From assembly GCA_914767715.1 (NCBI GenBank), contig OU612069.1, forward strand, positions 15,065,387 through 15,129,386: a stretch of 64,000 nt of DNA. The letters are read 5' to 3'. A program made the position numbers and the translations under genes. The DNA is from Membranipora membranacea (lineage: Eukaryota; Bryozoa; Gymnolaemata; Cheilostomatida; Membraniporidae). Positions 1 to 42,200 of this stretch are shown here, in pieces; positions within the stretch are counted from its first letter, which is position 1, and each line of letters begins with the position of its first letter. The notes beneath the pieces were generated by a model. The model was not told the origin of the DNA. It ran no database searches and saw only the letters and a list, made by a program, of their open reading frames with translations.

Positions 1-98
1 TGAGGCTTACTTGCTTTCCCACTGTTGATGTTTGTGTATGAATCGAGCTAACTTTAATTCTTTGTGATATATATATATATATCTAACACAGTGCTTAC

Positions 99-28855
<28,757 letters not shown>

Positions 28856-31610
28856 CTACAACAGATGTTATGACTTGGTATAGAAGCTTAACAAGCTGTT
28901 GACCCACTCGAGAAGTTTGTGACCCTGCAAAGTTAATTTTGTCAGGAGTTGTTGTATCAAGAGCCAACTATTGACTTTGAGAAGGGCATTTTAGATTAGA
29001 TTCTCAATAAGTATTCTTGAGCACCTTGCAAAAAGAAAAGATTCCAGATTCCTGGATAGAAGTGGCCAAAAAACAGACTTTTATAGTGGGGATGGGTAGA
29101 ACAGGGAAGGGATCACTTTTTCAACCTAGATGAGTCTGATATAGAATGGGGAGAATCGTATTTATTCTATTTAGCAATTTTTCGGTTTTGTTTACAATGT
29201 TTACAATGTGTGAAACATTCTTCAGATATCTTTGCAACTTAGACAGCGACATTTCACAGGTTCATTGTCGCAGTATATCAACTCTCAGGAGTTGTGGTCC
29301 TTTGTATAAGATTATTGATTTGGTTTAATAGAGGATAAAAAAAGTCACCTGATTTGTAATTAATTAAAAAAACACTTCAAAACAAATTAAATCCTGGCCG
29401 GTATTAAAAGTTTGATAACCTGTACACATCGCAGGTGTTTCTTGGGTGATATTTAGAAGAAGAAAAAATCCAAGGTAGTGCATAGCTTTCAGCCAATTCA
29501 TCCAAATGTTAATATGGGAATTCAGAGAAGGTTGGGTACGACTTCGGAGCAAAATTATTGGCAATTTATTTCCGAAGAAGCATTTGTCCTGGTACCAATA
29601 TTATTACTATACCAACTAGCACAACGGAAATAGAATATAGCGCCACATAATTGATGATTCTGTGGACCACACAAATTTTTTTTCTAATTATGCAAAATTT
29701 GAATGAAGTTGCATTAGAATGCATTGAGATTCGGCTCCAGGACCCATCGTAAAGTGTCTGATTTACTATTAGGCCTGAAGAAAGTAGATAACACTGTATA
29801 TGCTTACCTGATAGTATACTCTGTACTTGTGCAAGACTCTGAGTCAGTTATCTCACGCGCTACTTAACGTTATCAATACTCAGGCTGTGTTTGCTGCCTT
29901 CATTTCTTCATTAGTAAGTCACTCTGAAAATGACAACACAATTACATCAACACAATTGTCTACTGGAGCAACAGCACCATTACTGCTTTGCTGTCACGTT
30001 CTACAATCAGGTGATTTTCATAGAAAAGAGCAATATTTCCATAAATTATGCAGTGCACAATCTCAATAAAAGTGCTATCAGTTAATTCTGAAATGATGTC
30101 CCCAGTCATAAAATATCTCTGCTAAATCAATATTACGTGTGTATCATTTCATTTTACAGGTTTCTCTTTGTTTGCAAATGTCAAAACAATTGAAATTGTT
30201 AAATTATTTAAGGAAATTACGTGAAATTACAAGGATGAAAACAAAAACATTCAAACAGTTTTTGTGATGTGTGCAGAGTGCACCAAGGGTGGACGATTTC
30301 TAATCATTGCCCGCTGTTAGGTCAGACTCAGGGCTGTATTCCCGACGGAGGAGGAGGAGGCCGTAATCCAAACCATATTATCACATGGAAACACTACAGC
30401 TGCCTGTTTAATGATTGAAAGCCACATAATTAGCAACTGGTTTCTAAAGAGACCACAACTGTAAGTAATAGAGTGATTGTTTCAATAGATAACAAGTAAA
30501 AATACAACAGAGCACTAAGAGACAGAGGCTGAGTAATGAGATCTTTCTAAAGGATTCACCTGCAGATCGTTGCAATTTTTCTATATTTTTCTTTAATGTT
30601 TAGCAAAGCGAAAGACTACCATAGTTCATATCAAAGTAATCTCATAGCAATGATAAAAAAAATCATTCACACAAGGCCATTATTGAATGATATAACCGAT
30701 TTCAAATTGCAAGAACCCAGGGTCAGGAAGGGTCTAGAGTGTGATATCTCCCCTGTTACAGATTGCTTTCCTAAACACTTTTAATGTTCAATGTACTTAT
30801 TAACATTGCAGGCATATACGAGTATTCAAATAGTTCGATCAACAAACAATTCGATCATTGACTTAGCCATTCTTGCTTGGGCTTGAGGACCACATCTTTT
30901 GATTTTCAGGAGGGTTAACAATAGCTCAAACATTAAAATATATTGGGTTGAATCAAAATTTGGATGCAGGACAACTCTATGCATATATGATCATCTAAAT
31001 TGTACAATTCTTGACTTGCACTATGATATCAGATAATCTTCATCGTTATTTACATGCACTGCACGGGCACTCAAACAAAGTTTCTGTTGCTGTAACCACA
31101 GAGATATGTCGTGAAATGAGCTACTACCATTATCAGAGGAACAATTAGTATGCAGATATTGATAGGAAGATACCATGCCCACTACAAGTCAATTCATCAT
31201 CATTCCTAGCCTGTGATGACAAGCTTTGTTGGTGGAGGAACGTCTCCCCCACCCACAAAGCATGTCAAGACGGGCTTCATGAGACCCTAAGTTACCAGCA
31301 CTACTTTTTCAATTTGATAGGGGCAATCCACGAACCATATAGGGTAGGATATAAACCTAGCAATATAGGAAATCACTGGTTTGGTATGCATTGGCATTCC
31401 TCCATGTTTGATGCCCTTTGTGTAGAAAGGTCTTGGCTAGAACAAGGTCTCATAGCATCCTAGCATCCCAGGCCCCCAGTCTCACATCTCATTGTGACTA
31501 CCTCTCAGTTTTCAAGACAGCTTCCCAAGCCCGCAGCACACAGAAAGATTTAGCCAATGGGTTGTACCTTATTGGTTTGATGGAGTGAGAGAGTGAATGC
31601 CTGCTCATAA

Positions 31611-31730
31611 TGGTACTTTCCTGAGAGTAAATTTTGATAAAAAGTGTAATACTGCATATAACACTGATGTGAAGATGGTTCAACAATGAACTTCTATTCA
31701 ATGTCAATAGCTACTTTCAGGAAAGTACCA
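31611..31730. mobile_element. 120-bp MITE with 14-bp terminal inverted repeats
   Basis: TGGTACTTTCCTGA at 31611-31624 is exactly complementary to TCAGGAAAGTACCA at 31717-31730. No coding content and no clear target duplication. The superfamily is not assigned. Confidence 0.7.
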
Positions 31731-33847
31731 TATGACTTGTCATCTCTCACTTTTCCCAACCAATCAGAGGAAAGACATTGGCTACACAAGACCGTGTATC
31801 CTAAGTAAAACTAAAATACGTGCACCTTGTGTGACATCATCATGACTTACACATGCACTCAGTGCCACTAACTATTCATTATAGTGGATGTGTTTTTCAA
31901 TTAATTTATGAGTTAACACTAGGAAGGTCATTAGTCTTCTCTGTCAGAACAGGCAAACAATTGAAATGAAGGCAGATGTCCTACCCAACAATGAACACCA
32001 CATCTCTACAGACTACTACATGATGCCCTCACAGTGGTAGAATGAGACTTGACAGCCTTTTGGGGAAGATGATAGTACGCAGGACCAATACTGCAATTAC
32101 TGGCTCTTCAGCCACTACTAGGGTAGGGTAGTAGGCCTGTTATGTTTTGGTATGTGTGACTATGAGCAATCAATGGATTCGCCTCTTCGTGGGCCTCTGG
32201 AAATTACAAATCTGCATTTTGTCCAGGATCAACCTACAGGCTTCTAGAGTCCCAGGCGTCTCATGGAGAAGAAGTCTCAATTCATTACAAACAGAATTGC
32301 AAGCCTGGTGTGTTTCTTGCCCATGTCCATTATACAGGCTTGCAATATAGGATTGCTGTGATACGTAGTTGAAAGCAATCGCAAGGTGGTTCAACTTAGC
32401 CCAGCTAAGATTTATATCTATCAAAAATGAGGCTGAGTGTTCACAAATAATTACAAGATATAACATGTAGGATCTGTGCACATTAGGTCTATCCGTAAGT
32501 CAGGGTGGTCTCTCTTCTCAGCCCCGTCCTATATCTGTCCAGGTATGTCATGCGTTATGGCCTAGGCTTCTGTAAATAATTACTTGAAAGCTAAGAATAG
32601 CTTTCGGTAATTATGAGCAGTGACTCAGGTCATTGTTGCCAAAGTTGAGAGCTATGGTTTGTCTAATTACTTAATTACTGCCAATGGTGTGTAAACGTAT
32701 CTCAATTGCAGGTCCCAGGTGCCCATGCCCCTCACCCAAGCTTCACCAGTGAACAAAAACATTGCAAAAGAAAGCATAATCAGAGATACAACGCAGGGTC
32801 AGAGAGACCAAGGCTTGCCCCAAGGTAACAGCGTTACTCATCTGCAAATCTGTGGCCTTATGAATTCCCAATAGCTTTCTCAGCTCCCATAAGCATTGGC
32901 GGCACATATTTATTCATATACTTGCGTGCTTGGAGCCTTTATATTAGGGTAGTAGTAAAGTTTTCAGTAGCTGAGATTAGTAGTGTGTCTAACTAAACTG
33001 CCAACAGTTTCAGTTTGCTCAAGGAGCACCTGTTGGAAACTCTTTCCTGTTGACACACCTCCCTTAGTGTTACTTGCAATGACTACTGTCATTGGCTCAC
33101 TTTGTGATTTTGGCCCAATCAATTACATGTTGACAGTTTAGCATCATGTCGCCTTGACACTTGGCATTTAGCGCGCCAATGCTTAAAACCAATAGATATA
33201 TCTGTAAAGTTATCCTCTCATTTCACTGTGCACATAACTCAGCCAATATTTCAATTTAGATGTCAGCTCTGAGAAAAAAACTTTTAACTTGTTGTTCAGG
33301 GGTCGTTGTTGTTGACAGCGGGTAGCATACAAGGACAACAGCTGCATGATATCCTCACATCATAAAGTTGTGTATTACTTTGCTGCGTTATTTCCCAATT
33401 CGATATTGCAAATTTTACCACATTTCCTCATGACATAACATAGTCTCAAATTACTTGTGAGGCGAGGTCAAATTTTTTTATGTTATCATTGATCTGCATG
33501 TTTATAGTTTGTCTGCTTTCTACTAATTTACTGTCCTCATTATGTAAACATTTTATGTTTTACAATCTGGGAAGTAATAAAGTGGTGTTGGGTTTCGGTG
33601 AAATTACGTGGGAGCAATATCCTTCATGAAACAAGGGCATTTGAACGCATAATGACCTTGGCTGTAAGCAGCCCAAAGTGTCAAGGTTTGCGTCTGCAGG
33701 CAGTGTAACATGATAACGTATATGCTTTTACTGCGCTTGTAGTAGCATACCATTATAAACCACTTCTCTAGTATCATACAATCAAGTTTAAAGGTAAATC
33801 AGGAATATCAAAGACTTGTGTCACATTTGTTTTATATTCTCAGGATA

Positions 33848-33853
33848 TTTTAT
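33848..33853 (-). terminator. Possible poly(A) signal of the small membrane-protein gene
   Basis: AATAAA on the minus strand about 200 bases after the stop codon at 34,049. The region is AT-rich, so this is weak. Confidence 0.35.
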
Positions 33854-34048
33854 TATTTATGTTACATAAAATAAATTGTAGTTGTTAGATTATTGCTAAT
33901 CTTAGTTTTACGTATACAATAAGGGTTAGTTTGATGAATTGTACTGAAGTACTCTAATTCAATCTCTCATAACGGAAAAACATGGAAAGTACCAAAAAAT
34001 TTGTCACATTGCGCCAATTTGTAGCAAGTGTTGTGAATGCGATGTAAG

Positions 34049-35748
34049 TTAGGCAAAAGGTAGAGGCACTTGAATCATCTGGCCAGCACTCGGTACAAAG
34101 CCATAGCCTCCATAGCTATGAGAAGCTATCTGTAGTTGCCTTGCAGAGCTGTTACTTCCTGATACTTTACAATAAGCAATCCCAGCAACGATAGCCACGA
34201 CGACAACTACTATCAATCCACCAGTACCTGTAAAAGACGGTGATATTTTTGAAAGGTGCGAACGTTTGTATTTATTTTATATATTGTCATGTAGCTATTG
34301 TCATGAAATAGGTCTGGAAGTGACCGAACTGCTTTAGATCTCGCCAATCTATTAGCTTTGAACATAACCTGAGGGCCAAGGGTAAAAAGACTTGATAGGG
34401 GACGCAAGAATATTTGGGGAATCGTAACCTTCCAAAGCGTGTATAAGTATAAATTTGAATGGAAATTCAAATGGAGCTGATCTCGACATAACTTCTTTGC
34501 AATTATTGCCAAGACAAACAAGTTGGAGAACACCGTCAGGCGTCAAAATTTAAAAACTCAATGTTGATGGCATTTAATTTACTCACATGCCACAGTGGCT
34601 GTGCTCCCAACAGTGATGCAGCTCAGCGAAGCTTCAAAGTAAAGCGTTACAAGTTATGGAATATGATGTGATGGAAGTAAAAACGATCACTGAAAAGTTT
34701 TGATGGGCTACCTTACATTTTTCCCTGCCACGAAAGTATAATATGACTTATTGTGACGCTAGTTCCATCTTGTCTCTGTACTTGAAACTCTACCTTCACA
34801 AGAGTCATAAATGATATTTTCAGCGGTTTAACATATATCTTGTGTGTGAAGACTGGGTCACCTTTTTTGATCATCAAGCGAGGACTTGGGGCGGTAACTG
34901 TAAATTGCTGAACAGACTGAACAGCTGAACAGAATTTCTCCGACTAAAATTATTATTTGTAATCATTTCTCTGGCTGACTATCACTTTGCAAACACATTC
35001 ATCCTAGCCATATCATTTAATGAGTCACTTAGTTCCTGTTAGCACCTAATATAACCAAATTAGGGCAAGCAAATGAAGCAATCAATGTGCCAATTCTGAC
35101 AAAATCTGATGGTGTTCTGGAAACTGGATACCAGAAACATTATCCAGCTAGCCAGTCTTAACAAGCTTTGTTATAGGGGGAGGGGGATGGCTACTTTCCA
35201 TCCATTCACTAGTAGTGTTATGCCGAAAAAGTTACTGTGAATAAAATTGAAAGAAACCAAGGTGAATGCAAACTAAATTAATTAATGAGCAGAATATAAA
35301 AGAAATAAAGAATTGTCCAAGCTTATGCAAAACTAGCCAATCATGTAAGAATCAAATAAATAGTAGTCTGAGAAATTCTGTTAAGCTGTTCAGCCTGTTC
35401 AGCCATTTACAGTTAGCAGTTACAGTTAGCAGTTAGCATTTACAGTTAGCAGTCGAGTTTATTTCATACCCACCTGAGGCTCCTGCAAAGCTAAACCCGC
35501 CTGATATAGCTACAAAACAAAGCATATCTCATAGACATCAAGTGACATACGATGGCAATAGCGTTGTTGGCTAAGAACCATAACTCCTATAGTTTTGTTT
35601 GTTCAAAAAAGTAAACTTGCAGATATCCATTACCAACTAAGGAAAATTGATTCGCATAATTATTTTCTAAGGTTTGTTGAGAAAAGAAGGTTTCTGAACA
35701 CAATTACACAAGATATCAAAGTGATCATGTCTTACCAGCCCCAGCCAT
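34049..35748 (-). CDS. Small single-pass membrane protein, unknown family
   Basis: Five exons in transcript order: 35736-35748, 35474-35509, 34717-34897, 34587-34621, 34049-34227. Lengths sum to 444 nt, 147 residues plus stop, and all phases match. The acceptor at 34621/34622 was preferred over one 10 bases away because only it keeps frame. The protein starts MAGAAISGGFSFAGASVTAP, has a beta-rich middle (KIYVKPLKISFMTLVKVEFQ), then one strong membrane segment (GGLIVVVVVAIVAGIAYCKV) and a 37-residue tail rich in Gly, Ser and Tyr. There is no classical signal peptide, so orientation is uncertain. I do not recognise the family. It stands between the Ig/FN3 gene and the IgGFc-type gene, on the same strand as both. 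Confidence 0.65.
35400..35455. repeat. Short tandem repeat ACAGTTAGCAG
   Basis: Four to five imperfect units of about 12-18 bp, just downstream (on the coding strand) of the 36-nt exon 2 of the small membrane-protein gene. Confidence 0.75.
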
Positions 35749-35828
35749 AGTTACAGGAGTAATTTAAAATAGCGCTGTGTTGAGGTTAAGTCCACAATGA
35801 ATCAAAGTCTGCTCTTTGATTGTGCAAT

Positions 35829-35840
35829 GTTTTTATATCT
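35829..35840 (-). promoter_or_regulatory. TATA-like box of the small membrane-protein gene
   Basis: On the minus strand AGATATAAAAAC lies about 85 bases before the start codon at 35,748. The position is compatible with a transcription start near 35,800. Confidence 0.5.
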
Positions 35841-35859
35841 TTTTAGATTGTATATAAGT

Positions 35860-36797
35860 TAGCCTTTGACCTCTATATATCATCAGCTTAACGCTATGCG
35901 ACAAGGTCAGTTGTTTTTATGTATCAGGCCTACAGTTATCAAATTGTATGACCAATCACATGAGAAGTATTTGATGCATGCAATCTTTGTGTCAAGGTCC
36001 AAAAGGAGGAGCTGTTGGTTGCAAATATGCCCATCTGCTGTTGGATTATATTTAAAAGCTGGAATCATGATTGGGGTCTCCATGAACCATTAGTAATACG
36101 ACCAGTCAAGTCTTTGCCACTGGCACAGCACCCAGCAATTTTCTGCAAACAACGCAGTTTGTAGCATGTGTAATCCGATATTTAAAGCATTTATATTATA
36201 GTGAAAGCTTTGGCAAAGATTCAAACAATCCTGAATCATGTAGGAAGCATTTTATAATAAATAAATGACGAGTAGGTTTTAGAGTTAGTTTATTTGATGG
36301 AAATGGTGGTAGAGTTGGGAGTACCAGTAGGCTATAACATAACAGATCAATATGTATTTGAGCAATAATGTTAACATGACGAGTATTGTTGTGATCTTTT
36401 TGAACCAAGGCAGGTTTCCATCAATAGTAGCAGACAATATCCCCTTTGCGTTAGCAGCAGCACGAGAAAGATTCCATTGTGTAGTCCAACATAGAAGCAT
36501 TGTTATAAAATAAATTGAAAAAAGTTCAACACCCTAGGCTAAATTCCAGAGCAATAGTATTTTTAAGCGGTAATTTGCAATAGTGCACAATGTACTGACA
36601 ATTCCTGTTGGGATCAGGGTTAAGTCTAGACCGCCCTGTAGTGATCCAAAACCAAGTACAGTCGACAATGCTAATTATTTATATACAAACTACACATAAC
36701 TGAGCAAAAAATAATATAAACGTCAATGATATAAAAAAGGGTGAATAAACATAAAAATCAAAAGTGCTGATCAAAATATTTGCTAAGATTCAGGTAT
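35860..36797. other. Spacer between the small membrane-protein gene and the IgGFc-type gene
   Basis: No exon or repeat recognised. It should contain the 3' UTR of the IgGFc-type gene, but no AATAAA was found close to its stop codon on the minus strand. Confidence 0.45.
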
Positions 36798-39232
36798 CTA
36801 TGCTCTGTCTGGCAGGTGTGGTCCAATTGATACACAATAACTTTCACGATCAGCTATTCCGACCAGATAGCCTGAGAACCGGACTGATGATCCAGTGTGG
36901 GACAGGGTGTAGCTATGGATACCTCCCTCGTTCAGCTCGAGATCCAGGGCTGTGTATCCAGAGAAGTCGATAGTTCTGGTGTCTACTTGGGTGACAAAGT
37001 CAGCATCTGCGATGGTTTCACCATTTATCCGGATGCCTGTAAAAATCATGAGACAGGTTAGCAGCAGAGGACATAAACTTCGAAAACCTTTCTCAAAAAG
37101 AATCCACAAAAATTAGCCATTCTCTGAAAACTAATTCATACCATTGCAATATAGCAATGCGTAATGCAATTAGTAAATGCATGGTGTAATGCGTAATGTC
37201 TTACCAGCAGTCTGTCCATTAGGTACAATAATAGTCATGATGTTAGAGTAGTCTGATCCAGATGTGTACATTCCCTCGGTATACAGTGGTGTAACGATGG
37301 TAGTCTTCTCCTCATACTGATTAGTGGGCGACACGAGAATGAAGCAAGGATCTGCTGCTTCCGCAATCTTAGGCGCCTGCTGAGATTTCATGATCTGCAT
37401 TACCATAACTGGCCTGCAATAAGAAAAGATAAATTGCTAAAGATAAACATCTGTGAAGGATCTATTTCCAAAGTTAGTTTTGAAAGCTACACGGCCAATG
37501 TTAGGCCTACTACAAAGTAAGGTTCAAATCCGCAGATAAATTTTCCTTTGCACTCGCATTTTGAGGGTTTCTACCAAGATCCATTCTGAGAAACTTACTT
37601 ATCTGAGAGAAGTCTTCCGTTGCTGTTAGATGCAACATCAAGTTCTACGAAGTCTCCGGCACTTGCTAGAGTGATTGGTGCGTTGTCTCTGAAGGTCACC
37701 TGTGTGTTGTCCTGGCTGGCGACTACTCTGAACAGATCTCCGACCGTTCTGTCAAATGGAAACAATTTTGTTTAGTTGAAGGCAACAATAAAAAAAATGC
37801 AAACAAACGGCAAGCTACACACAGCAAGCAACAAGTAAATAACGAACTCACTTTTCTTGTGAGAAATTATGTATGTCTTACCTGAAGTACATGGGTACGA
37901 GGTTGAACTCTGATCCGTAAGCGCTGACTGGTGGAATCTGAGAGGCAAGATGATCTCGAGATGCAGACAGGGCTACCTTACTTCTGATATTTCCAGAGTA
38001 CACAGCAATTGGTCTGTTAGCTACGATGTGTGAGCCAGTCAAATCTCCCTCACTCTGGGCCTATGAAAAGTAAAAGAAATATCAACTGATTAATATGGAT
38101 AGATAATTTCAAAACCTTGTTCCACAAGGAGATCCCTCACACTTGTCCTTAAGATGCTACGTCAATGAAGCTGTTTGGGGTTTGGGGTTTGGGTGGTAGA
38201 AAAGCTTAGATAATCCCAATCCTTGTTTCTTGGGATGCTTTAAATCCTGTCCTTACCTGGAAGACATCGAGGTATCTGAGGGTTAGTGTGATGGAGTTCT
38301 CGGTAACTTCTCTGTATACGACAGGAGCGGTGAAGTCCATTGTGACAGTGGTGACTCCGGGTCCATCACAGGCTAGTACAGCAAACTGTGTCTGGATAGT
38401 AGCGGGTCCGAAACTGATTGAGTAGTACTCGGTATCTGAAATATGGAGAATAACCAGCGTGAAATATGCTCAGAGGGTAGAACACAGAAATGCTATACTA
38501 ATGCTAGATGTTTTGCCAAGAACTCCATTATTTCAATCTCTTCATTCAATCTCCAAGCCAGAATATTCTTATTTGTAATAATCTCTTGCTGCCTTAAAAT
38601 CAATCTTATTAGCTATTATCAAGCTACACCAGTCGCTAATGGTTTGAGACGCCTACCCATCTGTCGCTCCTCAAAGGCGATGAATGCATCGTTAGAGAAA
38701 GTTTCTTTGTTGACTCCCATCACTGTTACTGGACCATCACAAGTTACTGTTATGGAGTTGGTCGATACTCGTGTGCCCAGAGCTCTCAGTGCGGCGGATA
38801 CTGCAAATTTCTAGAAAAAGAAACGTTAGTAGTAGTGGTCCGACAAGTTTTCATATCGTCATCAAAAAGCCTGGGTCGCATACATAAGGGGCCTTGGACA
38901 ACAGCGGCATAAATTTTCTGTGAAAGTTAGCAAAGCTGTAATATAAAAACATTGCTGCTTACCTGCATGCCCTCGGCATTGATGGCGGTGGTGACGTCAT
39001 ATTTAGGGGTTCTCATGTTTGGAGTCTCAAGTCTGCAGAATGTCTGTTCATCATTAGGATTTCCAACATAAATCTCCAGAGCATAGTTACGGGGATACTC
39101 GACAACGTTCTCCTCGAACACCTGGAACAACAAGTTGTGACCAAATTAATAATACCCAAAATATGACAAACTGATGAGGGTATGTTGACAAGTAACAAAT
39201 TTAAGATGCTACCTTGACCTGGGCATCTGTAT
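36798..39232 (-). CDS. IgGFc-type module 3 and C-terminus
   Basis: Begins with a 20-nt micro-exon (39213-39232, TDAQVK) whose protein aligns with TGNEFA of module 2. Continues with VFEENVVEYPRNYALEIYVG, GDLTGSHIVANRPIAVYSGN, SASRDHLASQIPPVSAYGSE, GDLFRVVASQDNT, KPVMVMQIMK and SSVRFSGYLVGIADRESYCV. Stop TAG is at 36798-36800, 12 residues past that motif. Nothing resembling VWD or TIL follows. Confidence 0.83.
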
Positions 39233-42200
39233 CTATAAAGCAGTACATCTCATACAATGCAGGCTCAATACTAAGGCTAGACGAGTGTACAACGAGTACA
39301 ACGAGTGTACAACAACTGAAGTTACGACTTCATAGCCAGAGAAAACCGGTTCGTCATCACCTACCATGCAGTACTTGTATCCTGAAGGTGGAATGCCACA
39401 ATCCTCATCAATAAGGTTATCAAGATCATCATCCACAGAGTTGCATGCCTCCTCATCGATAAATCCATCACAGTCGTTATCTATACCATCTCCAGTGACC
39501 TGGTCAGTCTTCTCACACTATCAAACAGAGAACATTCGAAAATATGACCAAAGAGTGGAACAATTTCAAATTCATATATGCCATATTTTGAAAATGCAAT
39601 GCCAAATGAGAGGGCAGGGTGGCCGCAAATACAATAGTGGTAACATAGTGTTCGACCAAAATTACCTGCATTCAGGTCGTCTCCGTTCTTCAGGGAGGCA
39701 ACTTGGATCATGTTTGATCTAATAATATCCTTGGCCAATAACAGATCTTATTTTGCGGAGTCGGGTAGCAGATGGCGCAAATGTCATACCTGATTTCTGG
39801 CGAGTCTGAGACCGATAGCGTTTCCGTATGTCTCTCTGTCAGCTCTTCCGAAAATCAGAGCCATGAATCTTGCCGATTGATCGTCGTGGAAAATGGCGCT
39901 CTGTCCTGAAAACAATAAAGAGCTCATTCAAAAACTTCCCAAGCGAGAAACGCAAACAGAAAACGTGTAGAAATGGTATGCAATGTAGCGATTCGTATTT
40001 GAGCTAGCTGTAAAATGGTTGTCGATTTTAAGTGAGAAAGAAACATTTGTCCTTGGTTTGATAGGAGAGTGCACAGGCGTATTCTACTTTGGTGGAAAGC
40101 TAGAATTCAAAACTAAATGGTAATCTAACAATGCAACTAAGAGACATGGTGCGAAAGACTAGACGAAGGTACTAAATTGATGCCACATCATGTTCAGCCA
40201 GACTCCACAGCTGTCGATTCCGGCCCGCTGCCAAAATAACCCAACAAAAAAGATAGACAAAGAGTTCAAAGACACACTAGGATTCTAGGATGTGAATTTT
40301 GAGGAATTCCAAGGAATTCTAGAACACGCCCTGGAATCCTAGAGTAAGACCTACACATATACGGCTATACAAACCTTGTCCTTGGGCTATTGACAATGAT
40401 GACAAAACACAATACACGGTTAGTACACGGTTAACACATATTTTCTGGGGCATTTTTGCCCAATCGGTACAGCTATAATCTAAGGGATGACTTGCGTGTA
40501 TTATATATTTCGCGCCATTCTCTATACTAAATCATTGTAATACCCTGGATTATGATCTAAATAAGGTGATGTGAAGGACAAGGGTAAGTGAATGGGGGGT
40601 CCTTCGTGAGTTTACCTGGCGAATCTTTACAACACAAAAAAGGTTAAATAATATAAAAGCAACAGTAAACGGTAAACAGTAACGCAACAAGACCGTTTGC
40701 CAAACTTCCCAACAACTTTACATAAGGTTTGGGGCCCTTTAGATGATTGGGATGTTTTCACATTCAAGCAACAAATAATATTTAAGCATCAAGAGACCCA
40801 GTTCTGTTTGGAAGACTGTAAAATTAAATGTAGAAATAATGTCAATGTCAAGAGATTCAAATAAGGGATTAAGGATACCAATTTTAGCCATGTTGATCAT
40901 TGCTCAAGATTTGTCAAGAGGGCTGTAACATCATTTTCCAAGCCAATGTTATGCAGGTTCTAGTAATCATACCCAGGCATACAGCAATTTTAGTGAAAGT
41001 TTTATTCAATTTCAAATTTAAAGTGTTTCAACAATGGTTGGCTAGGCGCCGCCCCACCTGTTGGTACGTCGTAGAGGAGTCCCTCATTCTCTGTTCCTGG
41101 GATGGCCAACCAGTCATTACTCTCTCCGATGTCAATGGTGGTTCCAGTTTGATCTGTGAACTTCAGTCCTCGTCTGAAATCTCTGTGGATGGCCAGCAGC
41201 ACTGAGTTATCAAAAGGCATCTGCTGTCCGTCTCCGTTACTGTAATAAAACATTAAAATTAAGATTGTAAAGTGACGCCACCCGTTATCGAAAGTAGTTT
41301 TGACAGTTTTGACAGTTTTGACAGTTTTGACCAGGTTTTTCCACAAAGACGGCCAACTTGCCAGCACAAGGAAAAATCAACTGCCATAAACCAACTTAAT
41401 TCAATATCCTTGACATAAAAAGGGCGGGGGGCGGTTGGAAGTGCAAATCTATCGTCAAGATTTCATCACTAAAACTATCCTAATCCCAGGCGATTCCGGT
41501 CATGACCAAGAAGTATACAAGGGGTGGATCACTTACACTTGTCCTGATAGAGGGGTGACAAATCTGTAGTTGTTACTCCATTGAGTCTCGGGGATGACTA
41601 CGATAGCTGCTGGGTCAGTATCTCGGCTGGTTGCAGACTGAGAAATCTGGATCACTAGTACTGGTTTGTTAGTCTGTAATAACAAAGAATTTAAAAATTT
41701 TGCGCCCATTAATATTTCCGTTTCGAATTTGGAAGCGAACTCGCTAGCGGTTTATCCCTCCGTTTGTGCTTTTGTGCTTTGCTTAGACCTACTCCCACAA
41801 TATGGAGTGACTTGAAAAATGCACCGAATTTCATCAAATACCCACATATGTTTTGCTTGCAATTCCCATAAAAACAAAACATTGTACATGTAATGCATAA
41901 ATCCGCTTACTGTGATACTCATGGGTGATCCGAAGCCGAGGAGGATGTCCTGCGAGTCTCCTGGTGCGTTTAGAGTGAACATGTTGGTCTGGTTATTACC
42001 GCTTTGTATGTAGTTGTAAGTTACATCTGTGTCAGCTGAGCGAGCGATAACCTTGAATACATCTCCCAAATCCTGGTCACCTGTACAAAAATGAGGAATA
42101 AAAATTACCAAATACAGAACTTATTTTCTCTTGCGTAGCATGTTGCACTAGCATGTTGCACTATGATGTTGCCCTTGGGTCTTGTAATCTCAACTTAAAA

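Larger units (their letters stand above)
28856..34048. other. 5.2-kb region without a convincing gene
   Basis: I found no exon chain here. A 31-nt stretch at 29808-29838 (donor CAG|GTAAGC) is in phase with the exon at 28,855 and might be an upstream exon of the Ig/FN3 gene. The 103-codon minus-strand frame at 32170-32481 has no recognisable domain. The missing signal-peptide exon of the Ig/FN3 gene may lie here or further right. Confidence 0.45.

Noticed and set aside
32170-32481. 103-codon minus-strand frame
   Set aside because: No domain, signal peptide, splice context or repeat homology; overlapping plus-strand frame of similar quality.
39664-39733. Minus-strand open stretch SNMIQVASLKNGDDLNA with AG/GT borders
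   Set aside because: Its phase does not match the neighbouring exons, and joining 39790-39905 directly to 39361-39517 restores the same domain order as module 1; it is intronic.
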